A DNA stretch of 64,000 nucleotides from Erythrobacter cryptus DSM 12079 (GCF_000422985.1 NZ_AUHC01000001.1:310001-374000), one strand, 5' to 3'; counted from the first letter of the stretch, positions 38,078-45,788 are shown. Numbers and translations are program-made. The notes: generated by a model from the sequence alone, not told the origin.

Positions 38078-38826
38078 TCGGCGGTCCAGCCCCCGTCGAT
38101 GCTGTAATTGGCCCCGGTGATGCTGGCCGCGGCATCGCTGCACAGGAACACCGCCAGCGCGGCGACTTCCTCGGGCGCGACGAAGCGCTTGGTCGGCTGC
38201 TTGGCCAGCAGCACGTCACGGATCACCTCCTCGCGCGAAAGCCCGCGCGCGGCCATGGTGTCGGGGATCTGCTGTTCGACCAGCGGGGTCCAGACATAGC
38301 CCGGAGAGATGCAATTGGCGGTGATGCCGTGGGTGGCGAGTTCGAGCGCGATCACCTTGGTAAAGCCGGCAAGGCCGTGCTTGGCGGCGACATAGGCGCT
38401 CTTGAACGGCGAGGCGGCAAGCGAATGGGCGCTGGCGGTGGAGATGATGCGGCCCCAGCCCTTGGCCTTCATCGCCGGCACCGCGAGGCGCGTGGTGTGG
38501 AAGGCGGCGGTGAGATTGAGCGCGAGGATCGCGTCCCACTTTTCCGGCGGAAACTCCTCGACCGGGGCGACATGCTGCATCCCGGCGTTGTTCACAAGGA
38601 TATCAACAGGGCCGATCTCGTCCATCATCGCCGCGATTGCGGCCGGATCCATGAGGTTGGCGCCGTGGTGGCGCGCGCCGAGTTCGGCGCAGAGCCGCGC
38701 GATCTCCTCAGGATCGCCAAAGCCGTTGAGGATCACCTCGGCGCCCTCGGCCGCCAGCGCCCGGGCGATGGCAAGGCCAATCCCCGAGGTCGAGCCGGTC
38801 ACCAACGCGCGCCTGGCCTTGAGCAT
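38074..38826 (-). CDS. 3-hydroxybutyrate dehydrogenase
   Basis: A 250-aa SDR enzyme converting 3-hydroxybutyrate and acetoacetate, used in poly-hydroxybutyrate turnover. The cofactor loop is 'VTGSTSGIGLAIA', and 'ILVNNAGMQHVAPVEEFP' and 'STASAHSLAASPFKSAYVAAKHG' (positions about 137-159) are the BdhA hallmarks, including the Ser, Tyr and Lys. The C-terminal 'SIDGGWTAE' is typical. AGGAG eight bases before the ATG at 38824-38826 decides the start. It is divergent from the zinc metallopeptidase gene. Confidence 0.92.
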   Translation of the reverse strand: MLKARRALVTGSTSGIGLAIARALAAEGAEVILNGFGDPEEIARLCAELGARHHGANLMDPAAIAAMMDEIGPVDILVNNAGMQHVAPVEEFPPEKWDAILALNLTAAFHTTRLAVPAMKAKGWGRIISTASAHSLAASPFKSAYVAAKHGLAGFTKVIALELATHGITANCISPGYVWTPLVEQQIPDTMAARGLSREEVIRDVLLAKQPTKRFVAPEEVAALAVFLCSDAAASITGANYSIDGGWTAE

Positions 38827-38933
38827 TGCTTGCTTCTCCTGCACCTTCGGGCTTGTTGCGCCACGCTTTTGCCGCCATCAGCGCGGCTGTCCAGCGATTT
38901 GCGCGCAGCGCGCGGCAGAAGGAGGGGGCGGCA

Positions 38934-39818
38934 ATGCGGCTCGGGCCATTCGATACATCGCGCATCACCGTGCGCTCGTCCGAGGGCGGCGGGGGCGGCG
39001 GCATGGGTCGCGCCGGGGGGATCGGCTGCGGCACCCTGGTGATCGCGCTCATCGGCGCGCTGGTCTTCGGGATCGATCCGATGCAGACCATCGGCATGGT
39101 CGAAGGGGTGCAGCAGCAGATGGCCCCCGCTCGTGCCGATGCCGCAAGCAGCAGCGGGGCGCGGCTGAGCGAGGAGGAGATCTGCGCCAGCAGCGCCTAT
39201 GCCGAGGAGGCCTGCAACGCGCTCACCAGCCTCAACGCCACCTGGGCGGCAACCTTTGCGCGCAATCGCCTCGCCTTTGAAGAGCCGGTGCTCGACCTTT
39301 ACCGCGGCGGGCGGGTGACGACCGATGGCTGCGGCAGCGCCACTTCGGCCGCGGGGCCGTTCTATTGCCCGGCGGACAAGGGCATCTATATCGACACCGG
39401 CTTTTACGATCAGCTCGCGCAGATGGCAGGCACCGGGGGCGATTTCGCCCGGCTCTATGTGATCGCCCATGAATATGGCCACCACATCCAGAACCTCACC
39501 GGCCTTGCCGCGCAGGTGCGCGCGGCCCAGCAGCGCAATCCTGCCGCCGCCAACCGCTTGCAGGTGGCGATGGAATTGCAGGCCGATTGCTATGCCGGGA
39601 TGTGGGCGGGCAAGAACCGCAACCTCATCGAGCCAGGCGATCTCGAGGAAGGTCTCAAGGCCGCAAGCGCGATCGGCGATGACACGCTGATGCGCAACGC
39701 CGGGCAGCGCATCAATCCGGAAAGCTTTACCCACGGCACCAGCCGCCAGCGCATGGAGGCATTGCGCCGCGGGCTTGAGGCGCGCGATGATGCCGCGTGC
39801 GATGTGTTCTTTGAATGA
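38934..39818 (+). CDS. Neutral zinc metallopeptidase, YpfJ/KPN_02809 family
   Basis: A 294-aa membrane-anchored protein. A glycine-rich N-terminus ('SSEGGGGGGMGRAGG') is followed by one membrane segment ('CGTLVIALIGALVFGI') and a soluble domain with the zinc site 'IAHEYGHHIQN' (HExxH) and a downstream 'ELQADCYAGMWAG' with the third ligand. Family members are predicted peptidases of unknown substrate. AAGGAGG upstream of 38934 fixes the start. The following gene begins within a few bases and is likely co-transcribed. Confidence 0.9.
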   Translation: MRLGPFDTSRITVRSSEGGGGGGMGRAGGIGCGTLVIALIGALVFGIDPMQTIGMVEGVQQQMAPARADAASSSGARLSEEEICASSAYAEEACNALTSLNATWAATFARNRLAFEEPVLDLYRGGRVTTDGCGSATSAAGPFYCPADKGIYIDTGFYDQLAQMAGTGGDFARLYVIAHEYGHHIQNLTGLAAQVRAAQQRNPAAANRLQVAMELQADCYAGMWAGKNRNLIEPGDLEEGLKAASAIGDDTLMRNAGQRINPESFTHGTSRQRMEALRRGLEARDDAACDVFFE

Positions 39819-39829
39819 GGGAGAGCGTG

Positions 39830-40336
39830 ATGATCCGCCCGATGCAGTGTGCCGCCGCACTGTGGCTGGGGCTGGCGCTTGCCCCGCTCGGCAGCGCCGC
39901 GGCCCAATCCATGCCCGAGCCCGATGTCGAGGAAGTGGCCAAGACCCCGCTGCGCGATCTCAACATCGATGCGCGCGACATTCCCGAGGTGCTGCTCTCT
40001 GCCGAGGCCGATCCCTATGCCACCAAGGGTCTTGGCCGCTGCACTGCGCTGATCCGCGAAATCGCCGCGCTCGACGAGGTGCTGGGCGCCGATTACGACA
40101 TTGCCAGCGGCAAGCAGCGCGACCGCATCAGCGAGGGGCGGATCGGACAGAGCCTGATCGGTTCGCTGATCCCCTTCCGCGGGATCGTGCGCGAGGTGAC
40201 GGGGGCGGCGAGCAATGACCGGGCGCTGCGCGCCGCCTATACCGCCGGGATGGTGCGGCGCGGCTTCTTGAAGGGCCTCGGCCTTCAGCGCGGCTGCGCC
40301 TACCCCGCCCGTCCGAAGCGCAAGGCGGACCGCTAA
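39830..40336 (+). CDS. Exported protein of unknown function
   Basis: A 168-aa protein with a signal peptide (MIRPMQCAAALWLGLALAPLGSAAAQ). After it comes 'DVEEVAKTPLRDLNIDARDIPEVL', cut here as about 32-55, then a helical region around 'GRIGQSLIGSLIPFRGIVREVTGA' (about 108-131) and a basic end. Two cysteines remain in the mature part, in 'GRCTAL' and 'QRGCAYP'. I know similar hypothetical proteins only from sphingomonads. AGGGAGA five bases before the ATG at 39830 favours this start over the ATG at 39815 that overlaps the metallopeptidase stop. Confidence 0.72.
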   Translation: MIRPMQCAAALWLGLALAPLGSAAAQSMPEPDVEEVAKTPLRDLNIDARDIPEVLLSAEADPYATKGLGRCTALIREIAALDEVLGADYDIASGKQRDRISEGRIGQSLIGSLIPFRGIVREVTGAASNDRALRAAYTAGMVRRGFLKGLGLQRGCAYPARPKRKADR

Positions 40337-40362
40337 CCCACCCCGCGCCCGGCGCTGCGGCC

Positions 40363-42135
40363 TCAGCCCTCGCCTTCGCGCCAGCGGGCGATCTCGCGGT
40401 CGAGCTGCTCGATCAGGCGCTTGCGCATCGCCTCGGGGATGGCAGGATCGCGGGCGATCTCGGCCCGGGCGCGCTCCAGCCCCGAACGGGCCGAGGCAAA
40501 GGCGCGCGCCTCGCAGATGGTGATGATTTTCTTGCCATCGGCGCTGGTGCTGCTCTCGCCCGCTGCGCTCTCGCCAGGCTTGCAGTGCCGGCGCATGACG
40601 ATGCGCGGCATGGCACCGCGCGCCGCGGCCGAAGCGCCGCGGGCCTCCTCTGCGGCGCGGCGGGCTTCCTCGAGGATGCGCGGCATGTCCTTGCGCACCC
40701 GATCAAGCTCGGCCATGCCCTCGCGCAGCGACAGCTCGATGATCTCCTCGGTGGTCTCGTCGTTCGCGCTGCCCTCGGCGCCGCGCGGCGCATCAGGGCG
40801 GTCGCGCAGCACCAGGCGCATGGTGGTGACCTTGCCGTCCTTGTCGGTGATGGTGTGCTCGCGCACCATCTCCCCGCCCTCGGTGATCACCCGGTGCGTA
40901 CCTTGCCCAAGGATGATGATGCGATCCTTGACGCCCGCCTCGGGCGCCTCGGGCGCTTCGGGCGCTTCGGGCGCTGCGGGAGCTTCAGGGGCCTGGGGTG
41001 CCTCGGGCGCTTGCGGCGCAGCCGGGGCTGCGGGCGCTGCCGGGGGTGCGGGCGGCCCCGCGTCGGCAGTGCGCGGCGCGGCCGCGGCATAGCCGAACGT
41101 GGCGGTAAGCGGCAGGGCCAGCAGCCCGGCGCCGACAAGTGCGCGCCCGGCGAGGCGCCGGCGCTCGGTGATATGGGACATGGACATACTCCTCAAGCGA
41201 TGAAGGATCGAGCTTTCGCCCAGCACCGGGCAGGCCATCGGCGCGCTCAGCGCCACCGGCGAGGCGCTGCGCGCGGCCCCGGCAAAGCGGGCGATGAGCG
41301 CAGCGTAGGCGGCCCGCTCGCTCGGCGAGCAGCGCGCCACCACCCGGGCATCGCAGGCCGCCTCCTGATCGCGCCGCAGCGCCAGCCAGCCATAATGGGC
41401 AAGCGGGTTGAACCAGTGCAGCGCGAACAGCGGCTGCACCAGGAAGTTGACGAGGAGATCGCCGCCGCGGTGATGGGCAAGCTCGTGCGCCAGCGCGAGG
41501 TCGCGCTCCTGGCGATCGGGCAAGGCGAGAAAGCCGCAGGGCAGCGCGATCACGCGGTCGAGCACGCCAAAGGCCAGCGGAGCGCTGGTCGCCGGGGTCT
41601 CGACCAGCCGCACCGCGCCCATGCGCCCGGGGAGCCGTCCGGCGAGCCGTCCGCGCACCCGGCCAACCTCGCGCCCCTCGGCGAGCAGCGCCGCGCGCAG
41701 GGCGAAATAGGCGGCAAAGCGGCGCCACAGGAACACCCCCGCCCCGCCGAGCCACAAGGCGAGCAGCACCTCGCCCAGCGGCAGCGCGTCAAGCAGCGCG
41801 AACAGATCAAAGCCCGCAGGCGCACCCGGTTCGGCCACAGGCGCGCTGGCCGAGGCGGCCCACAGCACCGCCTCGCCCGAAACGCCCTGAGCCTCTGGCG
41901 CCAGCGCAAGCGGCATGGCCCGAGAAGCGGGAGCGGGCGCCACTGGCAGCAGCGCGGCCGGCGCCATCCAGGCCGGCAGCGTGATCGGCGGCAGCACCAG
42001 CCGCAGCACCGGCAGCGCCCAGAGCGCATAGGCCGCCTCCGGCCCGAAACTGCGCGCCACCGCCCGGCGCAGCACAAGCACCAGCGCGATCAGCACCCCG
42101 GTCCACACCAGGGTTTCGAGCAGCACCGCGCTCAT
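40363..42135 (-). CDS. M56 family (BlaR1-like) sensor metallopeptidase
   Basis: A 590-aa membrane protein. Several N-terminal membrane segments frame a cytoplasmic zinc-peptidase site 'LAHELAHHRGGD' (HExxH), as in BlaR1/MecR1. After a membrane segment near 335 comes an Ala/Pro/Glu repeat, then a periplasmic domain ('RIIILGQGTHRVI', 'VVREHTITDKDG'-type strands) and Glu/Arg-rich helices. There is no penicillin-binding sensor domain with SxxK, so beta-lactams are probably not the signal. It is ATGA-coupled to the BlaI repressor gene, which it presumably inactivates by proteolysis. Confidence 0.88.
   Translation of the reverse strand: MSAVLLETLVWTGVLIALVLVLRRAVARSFGPEAAYALWALPVLRLVLPPITLPAWMAPAALLPVAPAPASRAMPLALAPEAQGVSGEAVLWAASASAPVAEPGAPAGFDLFALLDALPLGEVLLALWLGGAGVFLWRRFAAYFALRAALLAEGREVGRVRGRLAGRLPGRMGAVRLVETPATSAPLAFGVLDRVIALPCGFLALPDRQERDLALAHELAHHRGGDLLVNFLVQPLFALHWFNPLAHYGWLALRRDQEAACDARVVARCSPSERAAYAALIARFAGAARSASPVALSAPMACPVLGESSILHRLRSMSMSHITERRRLAGRALVGAGLLALPLTATFGYAAAAPRTADAGPPAPPAAPAAPAAPQAPEAPQAPEAPAAPEAPEAPEAPEAGVKDRIIILGQGTHRVITEGGEMVREHTITDKDGKVTTMRLVLRDRPDAPRGAEGSANDETTEEIIELSLREGMAELDRVRKDMPRILEEARRAAEEARGASAAARGAMPRIVMRRHCKPGESAAGESSTSADGKKIITICEARAFASARSGLERARAEIARDPAIPEAMRKRLIEQLDREIARWREGEG
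40937..41060 (-). repeat. Ala/Pro/Glu codon repeat within the M56 gene
   Basis: Degenerate 9-12 bp units coding for APEAP/APQAP blocks are repeated about ten times. The stretch makes a rigid extended linker between the membrane part and the periplasmic domain. Such repeats can change length by slippage. Confidence 0.7.
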
Positions 42136-42527
42136 GGCCGCAGCTCCTTGAGCAGCGCCTCGATCTCGGCGAGGTCCTCCGCGCTCAGCGCCTCGCTTTC
42201 GGCCAGATGCGCCACCAGCGAGGCCGCGCGCCCGCCGAACAGGCGATCGAGCAGCCGGCGCGATTCGCCCTCGACATAGGCGGCGCGGGCGATCAGGGGC
42301 GTGTAGAGATAGCGCCGGCCATCAGGCTCGGCGGCGAGCGCGCCCTTGCTCACCAGCCGCGCAAGCAGGGTCTTGACCGTGGGCAGGCTCCAGCCGCGCA
42401 CGGCGCACAGCGCCTCGCACACCTCGGCAGCGGTGAGCCGCGGGCGCTCCCACAGCACTTCCATCACCGCGTGCTCGGCCTCGGTGATGCGCTCGCCGGG
42501 GCTGTCATCGGATGGGGAGACCACCAT
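42132..42527 (-). CDS. BlaI/MecI/CopY-family transcriptional repressor
   Basis: A 131-aa winged-helix repressor. 'ITEAEHAVMEVLWERPRLTAAEV' (about 14-36) and the recognition helix 'WSLPTVKTLLARLVSKGAL' are typical, followed by the dimer domain 'FGGRAASLVAHLAESEALS'. Repressors of this kind bind TACAnnTGTA and are cut by their M56 partner. Two such sites lie 17-47 bases upstream of its ATG. AAGGAGGG precedes the ATG at 42525-42527. The partner sensor follows with ATGA overlap. Confidence 0.93.
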   Translation of the reverse strand: MVVSPSDDSPGERITEAEHAVMEVLWERPRLTAAEVCEALCAVRGWSLPTVKTLLARLVSKGALAAEPDGRRYLYTPLIARAAYVEGESRRLLDRLFGGRAASLVAHLAESEALSAEDLAEIEALLKELRP

Positions 42528-42542
42528 TTCCCTCCTTAATGA

Positions 42543-42575
42543 TTACGCCTGTAATCGTGACGGCTACAGGTGTAA
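42543..42575. promoter_or_regulatory. Two BlaI-type operators
   Basis: TACGCCTGTA (42544-42553) and TACAGGTGTA (42565-42574) both fit the BlaI/MecI box TACAnnTGTA, the second perfectly and the first with one change. Their centres are 21 bp (two helix turns) apart, and together they make an 11-bp inverted repeat with one mismatch. They lie just upstream of the repressor start, so autorepression of the blaI-M56 operon is likely. Confidence 0.82.
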
Positions 42576-42768
42576 ACCTTGCCCGCGGCTGAACGGCGCC
42601 GCGCCGCGCTTGCGCTTCGACGAAGCGGCGATAGGCTCTGACGAATGACGTGCCCCCGCCCCCTGTCCGCAAAGCGCCGCGCCCGCCTGCCCCTCGCCGC
42701 GCGCGGGCTGGCCGTGCTCGCCGCGCTCGGCGCGGCATTCCTCGCCCCGGCCGCGCCGTGCGCGACCC

Positions 42769-42835
42769 GCAAGCGGGCGAAAGGGTGATAAAGGGGAAGA
42801 TGCTGGCAGAACCGGTCAGGATCTTGCGCGCGCGG
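42769..42835 (+). repeat. 67-bp direct repeat, copy A
   Basis: Copy A matches copy B (44658-44724) at 53 of 67 positions without gaps, in the same orientation. The two bracket the NO-response cluster. Both carry a tandem stop pair (TGA-TAA here, TGA-TGA in B) in one frame. Half of the differences fall at the third position of another frame that reads 'GERVIKGKMLAEPV' here and 'GEGVMKGQMLAAPV' in B. Confidence 0.7.
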
Positions 42836-42855
42836 CGGCTCGACCCACCACAGCC

Positions 42856-43152
42856 CTAATCGGCACTTTCGCGCTCCAGGAAGGCGATCTGCAATTTGAA
42901 CGGCCCGGCCACTTCGAGATGGTGCACGGTCTCGGGGGGGATGAGCACGCTGGCGGGGGCAACCAGCTCTTCGGATCGCAGCGGCTCGTCTTCCCACACC
43001 ATGCGCACCGCGCCTTCGGTGATCTGCACCCAGCCCCAGCGTCCTGCCTTGAGGCTGTGGCTGGAGAGCAAGCCGGCGGGCAGGCTCGCCGCATCGAACG
43101 GGCCGATGCGGCGAACCAGCGAGAATCCTTCGGGGATTTCGGAGCTGGTCAC
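42856..43152 (-). CDS. DUF1971 (YeaR/TehB-like) small cupin-type protein
   Basis: A 98-aa protein of the DUF1971 family, to which E. coli YeaR and a domain linked to tellurite resistance belong. 'FSLVRRIGPFDAASLPAGLLSSHSLKAG' (about 10-37) and 'WVQITEGAVRMVWEDE' are the core, with 'VLIPPETVHHLE' giving His residues of a cupin-like pocket. YeaR is controlled by nitrate and NsrR in E. coli, which agrees with the NsrR gene nearby. The GTG at 43150-43152 overlaps the stop of the membrane protein as GTGA. Confidence 0.83.
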   Translation of the reverse strand: MTSSEIPEGFSLVRRIGPFDAASLPAGLLSSHSLKAGRWGWVQITEGAVRMVWEDEPLRSEELVAPASVLIPPETVHHLEVAGPFKLQIAFLERESAD

Positions 43153-43592
43153 AGAACGGCAGCGCAGATCACCGCGATGCCCACGCCGAACAGCGCGATG
43201 CAGGCGGGTACGACGAGAACCTGGCCATAGACTGCGCCTGCGCCCATCGGCCCGGTCCAGGTCGGCAGGGCCTGGCCACGGCTCAGGGGCGAAGCCTCCT
43301 GCGCCTGTCCTTGCAGGGCAACGATCCGCGCGGTGGCGAAGAACATCGCGGTGTAGAGCACGCTGATCATGATGGCGAACAGCGCGTGACCGCTTCCCCC
43401 CGTGGCAACGGTAATGCTGACGAAGAACACCGCGTAGCAGGCGATCATTGCCCCCCACACAGTGCCGGGCAGCTCAAACCGGCGGGCTTCCGGCTGGGTC
43501 TGCGCAGCAGCCTGGTTCGCCACCGGCTCATGATCGAGGTCGATGCCGAGCTCGGCGAACTCGGCCGGGAAATCGCGCAGTTGTTCAAGCAT
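43149..43592 (-). CDS. Small membrane protein of the NO cluster
   Basis: A 147-aa protein that I do not recognise by family. A hydrophilic N-terminus is followed by three membrane segments ('AMIACYAVFFVSITVA', 'HALFAIMISVLYTAMFFAT', 'VLVVPACIALFGVGIAVICAAV'). There are no clear metal-binding motifs. It lies between the truncated haemoglobin gene (8-bp overlap) and the DUF1971 gene (GTGA overlap), so it is almost certainly co-expressed with them and likely serves in NO or nitrite handling at the membrane. Confidence 0.72.
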   Translation of the reverse strand: MLEQLRDFPAEFAELGIDLDHEPVANQAAAQTQPEARRFELPGTVWGAMIACYAVFFVSITVATGGSGHALFAIMISVLYTAMFFATARIVALQGQAQEASPLSRGQALPTWTGPMGAGAVYGQVLVVPACIALFGVGIAVICAAVL

Positions 43593-44073
43593 GGGGTAGT
43601 CTCCTGCTGGTGGTGGCCGGGCGCAGCCCGTGGCGTTGCAACTCGATACCGGTAAGGAGGCTCTCGGCAATCATCCGTGCCCGCGCCGAAAACTGCTCGG
43701 CGCCCTCGGCCTGCGAACATTCTTCCTGGACGGTGCGGTAAAACAGTTCCAGCCAGTGCCTGAAATGGCGCTCCTCGAGGCCGGGGATCTGCTGGTGGCG
43801 AACCATAGGATTGCCCGAGAATTCGGCCGTGCCCAGCAGGACCGAACGCCAGAAGCCCTTCATTTTCGCCAGATGCGCGGGCCAGTCATCAATCCGGGCG
43901 TCGAAGATCGGGCCGAGCAGCGCATCGGCCCTGACCCTGCCGTAGAATCGTTCAACCACCCGGCCGATTACCTCCGCGTCCAGCCCGATAGCTTCGGCTT
44001 CGGCACGCTTGCGCTCGCGAATTGCGAGCACGGCGCTGCGGTGGTCAGGCTGGTGGAGTTGCTCGTTTGCCAT
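43585..44073 (-). CDS. Group III truncated haemoglobin
   Basis: A 162-aa haem protein. 'VVERFYGRVRADALLGPIFDARI' (about 39-61) is the B-helix/CD region, and 'MKGFWRSVLLGTAEFSGNPMVRHQQI' the E-helix, followed by the proximal His (His103) in 'ERHFRHWLELFYRTV'. Group III globins bind NO and oxygen and are often induced by NO. The first gene of a leftward operon, it diverges from nsrR across 79 bp. The N- and C-terminal extensions are slightly longer than in most relatives. Confidence 0.93.
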   Translation of the reverse strand: MANEQLHQPDHRSAVLAIRERKRAEAEAIGLDAEVIGRVVERFYGRVRADALLGPIFDARIDDWPAHLAKMKGFWRSVLLGTAEFSGNPMVRHQQIPGLEERHFRHWLELFYRTVQEECSQAEGAEQFSARARMIAESLLTGIELQRHGLRPATTSRRLPHA

Positions 44074-44117
44074 GGCTGCGACTCATAACAGGTAGATTGA
44101 ATGCCTGTTTACATCGC

Positions 44118-44153
44118 TTGCGCCCAAAAGCAATATCTAATATACTTCTTTTA
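44118..44153 (+). promoter_or_regulatory. nsrR promoter, probably leaderless
   Basis: TTGCGC (44118-44123) and TATACT (44141-44146) are 17 bp apart, and the expected transcription start falls at or next to the A of the ATG at 44153. No ribosome binding site exists before that ATG. An imperfect AT-rich dyad (44128-44147) overlaps the -10 box and could be the NsrR site, but it is weak. Confidence 0.6.
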
Positions 44154-44614
44154 TGCAGTTGAGCCTTCATACCGACTATGCCCTGCGCGTGCTGATGCTG
44201 CTGGGCGGCACAGGGGCCCAGTGGACGATCGACGAGATTGCCGCCTGGTACGCAATCTCGCGCAATCACCTCGCCAAGGTGGCGCAGACGCTGCAGGCGG
44301 AAGGGCTGGTTGAAACGCAGCGCGGACGCGGTGGAGGCCTGCGCCTGGCACGCCCACCGGAGGAGATCGTGATCGGGCAGGTCGTGCGCCGGCTGGAGCG
44401 GTTCGACGGGTTCGTCTCGTGCATGGGCACGAACAGCGACTGCGCGATTTCCGGAAACTGCCAGCTCAAACCGGCTCTGGCAGGGGCGCTGGAGGCGTTC
44501 CTCGCCCACCTCGACCGGTTCACTCTCGCCGACCATCTCGGCTGCGGGGACCGCTCGGTATGGTCGCGATCGGTATCCCCCCTGGCAGCGGAACCGCCCC
44601 GCGCCCCGGTCTAG
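44153..44614 (+). CDS. nsrR: Rrf2-family NO-sensing repressor NsrR
   Basis: A 153-aa iron-sulfur repressor. The N-terminal 'MQLSLHTDYALRVLMLL' and helix-turn-helix 'WYAISRNHLAKVAQTL' with 'TQRGRGGGLRLAR' are diagnostic. Three cluster cysteines are Cys90, Cys97 and Cys103 in 'CMGTNSDCAISGNC', the NsrR pattern rather than IscR (which has a shorter spacing). NO destroys the cluster and frees the operator. It diverges from the truncated haemoglobin operon, its likely target. The ATG follows directly on a promoter, without a leader. Confidence 0.93.
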   Translation: MQLSLHTDYALRVLMLLGGTGAQWTIDEIAAWYAISRNHLAKVAQTLQAEGLVETQRGRGGGLRLARPPEEIVIGQVVRRLERFDGFVSCMGTNSDCAISGNCQLKPALAGALEAFLAHLDRFTLADHLGCGDRSVWSRSVSPLAAEPPRAPV

Positions 44615-44657
44615 GCTGGGACGCCGGCGATCCTGCCGAAGCGGCCGCGCGCGGCCA

Positions 44658-44724
44658 GCAAGTGGGCGAAGGGGTGATGAAGGGGCAGATGCTCGCTGCC
44701 CCGGTGACGATCATCAGGGCGCGG
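44658..44724 (+). repeat. 67-bp direct repeat, copy B
   Basis: The partner of copy A at 42769-42835 (53 of 67 identical). It lies after nsrR, and its last 11 bases run into the 3' end of the C13 peptidase gene. It contains the hairpin at 44682-44702, which copy A lacks. Confidence 0.7.
44682..44702. terminator. Hairpin between nsrR and the C13 peptidase gene
   Basis: GGGGCAG and CTGCCCC form a perfect 7-bp stem with a 7-nt loop between two convergent genes. There is no T-run, so it may act as a processing or factor-dependent end for both. Confidence 0.45.
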
Positions 44725-45754
44725 CGCGCGGCCCCTTCCCCGCCCGCGCGTTGAGCGCCGTCTCGTCGAAGGCGGGCCGGCCCACCGGGGCACTGGCGAT
44801 CTCGGGCATGGCGGCCTCGATCTCGGCGAGCCATGCGCGCGCCCCGGCGCCGATATTGACCTGCGGCAGCGAGGCGAGAAGGCGCGCGCGCGCCTCCCAC
44901 TCCGCCACCATCCGCCCCGCCGTGCGCGCCGCCTCCTCCAGCCCCACCGGCTGGCGCAACGCGTGGTTGATCAGCGCATCGCCGAAGAAGGTCCAGTCAT
45001 TCTCGGCCACGCAGCCAAAGGAGCTGCGCGTGCTCGCCGCGGCGGTGAGGATCGCGGTGTCCGGCCCGGAGAGCACCGGCACGAAGACGCCCGAATAGCA
45101 GGCCGAAAGGATCAGCACCCGGCGCCTGATCCCGGCCTCGTCGAGCGCGCGCTTGAGCCCTGCGGGCGAGACCACGCCATAGCCGCTGTCGCCCCAGTGA
45201 TAGGCAAGGCCAAGCTCGGTGCCGTGGCTGGTGGTGTAGAGCACCAGCACGTCCTCGGCCGGATCGATCATCCGCCCGATGTGATCGAGCGCCTCCATCA
45301 GCGCGCTCACCGAACCATGCGGGGCATCATCGCGCGCGCCATCCGGCCCGGCGAGCACCAGCGTTCGCTCTTGGGCATTGTAGCGCGCGGCCAGCACCCG
45401 CCCGGCCTCGCGCGCCTCGCGGGCAAAGACGGGATCGCTGTCAAGCGCGATTGCAACCACGAAGGCATCGGCCCGGCCCGGCTGCTGCGGCGCGAGCGCA
45501 TCGAGCGCGGCGGCAAGCCGGACTGCCTGCGCGCGCCGGGCCGCGGGGGAAAGGCCGCGGTGCAGCTCCGGGTTGAGATCGAAGGAGCGCCGCCAGGCCT
45601 CGCGGCTTTCCCCGCTGCCAAGATCGGGGAAGGGCTGGGTGTGGGCCGGCGGCTGATAGGGATTGGCCGGCGGCGCAGGCGCGGCCGATTGCGACAGCGC
45701 CGGCACCGCCAGCAAAGCCGCCACGGCCCCTGCGATGATCCTGCCCCTGTTCAT
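44714..45754 (-). CDS. Exported C13-family (legumain-like) cysteine peptidase
   Basis: A 346-aa protein with a signal peptide (MNRGRIIAGAVAALLAVPALSQ). The clan CD fold is shown by 'VLVLYTTSHGTELGL' (His, about 180-194) and 'RRRVLILSACYSGVFVP' (Cys, about 230-246), each after a hydrophobic strand. Clan CD includes legumains, caspases and GPI transamidase. Bacterial C13 members are poorly studied, and the Asn-specific activity is an inference. The ATG at 45752-45754 is chosen for the signal peptide; the frame upstream is not part of the family. It faces nsrR. Confidence 0.85.
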   Translation of the reverse strand: MNRGRIIAGAVAALLAVPALSQSAAPAPPANPYQPPAHTQPFPDLGSGESREAWRRSFDLNPELHRGLSPAARRAQAVRLAAALDALAPQQPGRADAFVVAIALDSDPVFAREAREAGRVLAARYNAQERTLVLAGPDGARDDAPHGSVSALMEALDHIGRMIDPAEDVLVLYTTSHGTELGLAYHWGDSGYGVVSPAGLKRALDEAGIRRRVLILSACYSGVFVPVLSGPDTAILTAAASTRSSFGCVAENDWTFFGDALINHALRQPVGLEEAARTAGRMVAEWEARARLLASLPQVNIGAGARAWLAEIEAAMPEIASAPVGRPAFDETALNARAGKGPRAAP

Positions 45755-45788
45755 GCGGCAGGGAAGGTGACCTTGGCGCGCCGCAGCG

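Larger units (their letters stand above)
42528..42855. other. 328-bp gap: BlaI promoter region and repeat copy A
   Basis: The left end holds the BlaI-type operators. The right end holds copy A of the 67-bp repeat. Between them, from an ATG at 42645 to a TGA at 42786-42788, is a possible 47-codon frame with a signal-like segment (RLPLAARGLAVLAALGAAFL). It has no ribosome binding site and ends inside the repeat, so I do not call it a gene. Confidence 0.5.

Noticed and set aside
42645..42788. A 47-codon frame with a signal-like hydrophobic segment
   Set aside because: No ribosome binding site, and its end lies within the direct repeat; hydrophobic Ala/Leu runs arise easily at this GC. Noted within the gap description.
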